A program made the translations under genes and the position numbers. Below are positions 61,751-64,000 of a stretch of DNA of 64,000 nt, piece by piece. The DNA comes from Cryptomeria japonica (Eukaryota; Streptophyta; Pinopsida; Cupressales; Cupressaceae). The first letter of the stretch is position 1. Each line of letters starts with the position of its first letter. The notes beneath the pieces were generated by a model that saw only the letters and a list, made by a program, of their open reading frames with translations, was not told where the DNA came from and made no database searches. The stretch spans positions 291,680,457 through 291,744,456 of the forward strand of contig NC_081410.1 of NCBI RefSeq assembly GCF_030272615.1, in the 5' to 3' direction.

Positions 61751-62712
61751 CAAGTGGGAATGTTAATTTAAGAAAACATCAACTTTGTAAATCTTATATC
61801 ATTAAATTTTCCTAATATTATTTGTAAATCATTTGTAAGGGATGAAATGGTAATTATTTTATATCTTCAAAGTTTTGTTTGTACAATAATTTTTATTAGA
61901 GATTGATAATTAACTTTTGGATCAACAATGAGTTGCTATTTACTAGCTAGCATCTTGGAGGTTATATTGGCTTTGGGTGCCCAACTCCCTATGAGATTGT
62001 TTTAAACACTTGTAATGATGCTTTGAATGGTTATAACACCTCCACATGAAAACAGAAACCACCTTGTAAGATAAGCTAGTGTGCATAAGGACAAATATTA
62101 ATTGTCTATATAAGAGGTAAATAATAGACATTTGAATTTTCTCAAAGAAAGCATTGAGATATGATAACCAACTTGAATGCCCCATTTAAGGGTTGAAGAC
62201 ACTATTTAAGATGTGCTTAAGTTGGTTGTAAGTGGAGGAAATTAATATAAAGAAATTTATGTTTGTAGATACATGAGGAAATGTGTGCAATGTGAATAAA
62301 ATCTTTGCACTTAAGTTTCATTGCATGTAAGAGAGTGGAGTGATAGAAATAAATGTATTGTAATCTTGCTTTTGAATTGAAAATGAATGTTTGCTTAAAA
62401 TTTGAAAGAATTTCTCAATGAAAATCTTGTGTTGTGAGACAATCTTCTAGAGTTTTTAACACTTCTATGTTGTTGATTTATGTCTCTTTGTTGTTGCCAG
62501 TTCATGGTGATATTATCGTCCTTTTATTGTTGTTTAAGTTCATCTGAAATGATTGAATTAAGCATGTTAAAATGGTTAATTTCAGCATTTTAAAGAAGTT
62601 AAATCTTCAAATGGTAATTCTATATTAAGATAGTTTCAAATTTGCATTTTTTTTTTAATTTTCATATTGTAATAATTTACGCAGTGTATCCTACCAATTG
62701 GTATCATAGCAT
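61751..62712 (+). repeat. Copia-type LTR with tract-like left flank and primer-binding-like right flank
   Basis: CAAGTGGGAA (61751-61760), typical of a Copia polypurine tract, precedes TGTTAATTTAAG at 61761. About 0.94 kb later TACCA (62696) is followed by TTGGTATCATAGC, one base off the initiator-Met primer site. A TATA box (62107) lies within. No Copia gag follows on the right. The LTR has internal-type signals on both sides. Confidence 0.55.
62107..62114 (+). promoter_or_regulatory. LTR TATA box
   Basis: TATATAAG within CTATATAAGAGGTAAATAAT, about 350 bases into the LTR, a usual place for a retrotransposon promoter. Confidence 0.5.
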
Positions 62713-62789
62713 GAATGAAGCGTTGATAATTAATAATTGGATTAGAGATTGACTTTTTATCTAACAAAAATGCAGAAAGGCAACTCTAG

Positions 62790-62924
62790 CCATAGAATAG
62801 TAGAGGCCACCCCCGGAACTCTAGTTTCCCTACACTATTGCTCCCTTACTCTAGCCCCGTACTATCTAAAGGGCTAGCAAGCTTATTAATTCACTGATTA
62901 ATGGCAGCCCCTACTATTCTATGG
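62790..62924. mobile_element. MITE-like element with about 23-bp terminal inverted repeats
   Basis: Left end CCATAGAATAGTAGAGGCC and right end GGCAGCCCCTACTATTCTATGG are inverted copies with two or three mismatches; total 135 bp, no coding sequence. Further inverted words (CCCTACACTATTGCTCCCT and GGGAGCTATAGGGAG) continue outside to about 62950, so the true ends could be wider. No clear target duplication was found. Confidence 0.6.
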
Positions 62925-64000
62925 TGGAGGGAGGGAGCTATAGGGAGGTATATGAAATTAGGGAGCGCCTCAAATTGAATTAATCAAAGGGGTGGGTGGG
63001 AGCGGAACTTAGGCATCGTTTCCTATTGCCGGCCATCTCTTGTCGTAATGCCTGTTGGATTGGCCTAACATTCGGGTTGTCTTTCCTCACATTTTTGTAC
63101 TTCGATGCTAACGTCTATGTACTTCGATTGTTTCCATCAAAACAAAAAATGTATTTTTGTTATGGGAAAGCTCATAAATTCTTGAAGGAGAGCGGGATAG
63201 AGGGAGAGGAGTGGCAGTCGAAGAAGAGAAGAGTAGTGTAGAGAAAGGGAGGGGTAATATCAAAAGCGATGCACGAATTTTCATTTTTTATTTATACAAT
63301 GGTATTTCAAGCATAATCACACTCATTTCTCCCCTCTTCCCTTGCCTGCCCCCTTCCCCTCCCATCTCTCTCCTTTCCCTATTTCTCTTGTCCAACTACT
63401 GATCAGCATCTACAAAAAGGGTATCTACTAATCCATTCCCTTAACAGAAGTGTATCTTGGAATAAGAAACTTGCGGCGAAATCTACTAATGTTGACTTCG
63501 AAAAACTTACACACATAAAACGTCAGTGTGGGCTGTGCATGGATCCTTGCAAAAATGATGTACATATTGTGTGTAAGAGAATGAACTTGCCGAACTGCCT
63601 TTTGGAGCACACGGTTAAGTTAAAAATTTTATTCTCTTGATTCTTGGTTTACAAAAAAGAATCGGCTTAAACATCTGGCCATTACACCCTTCTGCAGATT
63701 CTAGTTGATAAACTTCAAGATAAGAAGTTTTGATGAGATCCCAAAACGTGTCATCTTAAATTATCGGCTTATGTTCCACAATTATAATTAATTTACCTGG
63801 TGTCCATATATTAGGTACCAAAATTACAACATACTCACCAATTCATGATAGAAATTTACAATTATAAGTGACCAATATTAATTGATTTCATACCAACTGT
63901 GAAATATGGACTGGACATATAACATGCCTGCCTATGCTTGTTAACACGCTATATATTTGTGTTACCTAGCTTGTAACATTTAGTCACAACCGTGAACAGC
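62925..64000. other. Unassigned end region
   Basis: A plus frame at 62996-63241 (LTFGLSFLTFLYFDANVYVL) has a hydrophobic stretch but no family resemblance. 63330-63400 is a pyrimidine-rich tract (CCCCTTCCCCTCCC). A minus frame at 63610-63428 is likewise unrecognised. I do not call a gene here. Confidence 0.45.

Noticed and set aside
62996-63241. 81-residue frame with a hydrophobic segment as a small membrane protein gene
   Set aside because: No family resemblance, no supporting promoter or paralogue, and one short frame is expected by chance.

Overview
The window looks like nuclear DNA of a large, repeat-rich plant genome, most likely a gymnosperm and probably a conifer. The evidence is its AT-rich sequence with GT-AG introns, plant-type CACTA, Copia and Ty3/Gypsy families, a plant PLS-type PPR fragment, and almost no intact genes. 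I recognise no functional host gene, and no tRNA, rRNA or CRISPR array. Nearly all coding frames belong to transposable elements and carry stops or frameshifts. Species assignment is inference. Layout, left to right: 1-2666 is the 5' part of a Copia-type retrotransposon on the minus strand (LTR, primer-binding site, coiled-coil gag with zinc knuckles). It abuts a PPR pseudogene (2667-3235). 4780-13120 is a plus-strand CACTA DNA transposon with a TNP2-like transposase gene, whose acidic tail is a GAT microsatellite, and a second TNPA/Ptta-like gene. A terminal motif lies at 13105-13120. 13.3-25.6 kb holds two decayed, mutually homologous large genes of a family I do not recognise, both on the minus strand (A 14300-17990, B 21251-24401). 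Each has a related TCGAT-rich block upstream. Gene A has a degenerate tandem array of about 125-bp units, and B's unit ends at a CACTA-like terminus at 25552. A small Copia-type LTR with a perfect primer-binding site lies between them. This pair is the best candidate here for something undescribed. 25.5-58 kb is a nest of LTR retrotransposons. A plus-strand gag-protease Gypsy relic with its 3' LTR occupies 25553-29520. An old minus-strand Gypsy (host element, 'H') is split into pieces at 29521-30521, 43735-44866 and 57457 onward. A 13.2-kb Tat-type Gypsy ('T', 30522-43734, minus) sits inside the gag-protease region of H. A 12.6-kb chromovirus ('C', 44867-57456, minus) sits in or near the LTR of H with a perfect 5-bp target duplication, CCCAA. 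A 4.8-kb gag-only element ('G', 46445-51201, plus) sits inside C, between its integrase and its chromodomain, with a perfect duplication, CTCTG. The relative LTR divergence I sampled by eye (C greater than T and G) agrees with this order. 58-64 kb holds a LINE-type RNase H scrap, locally duplicated non-coding DNA, a Copia-type LTR with TATA box and primer-binding site, and a 135-bp inverted-repeat (MITE-like) insertion. The last kilobase has no feature I can assign.
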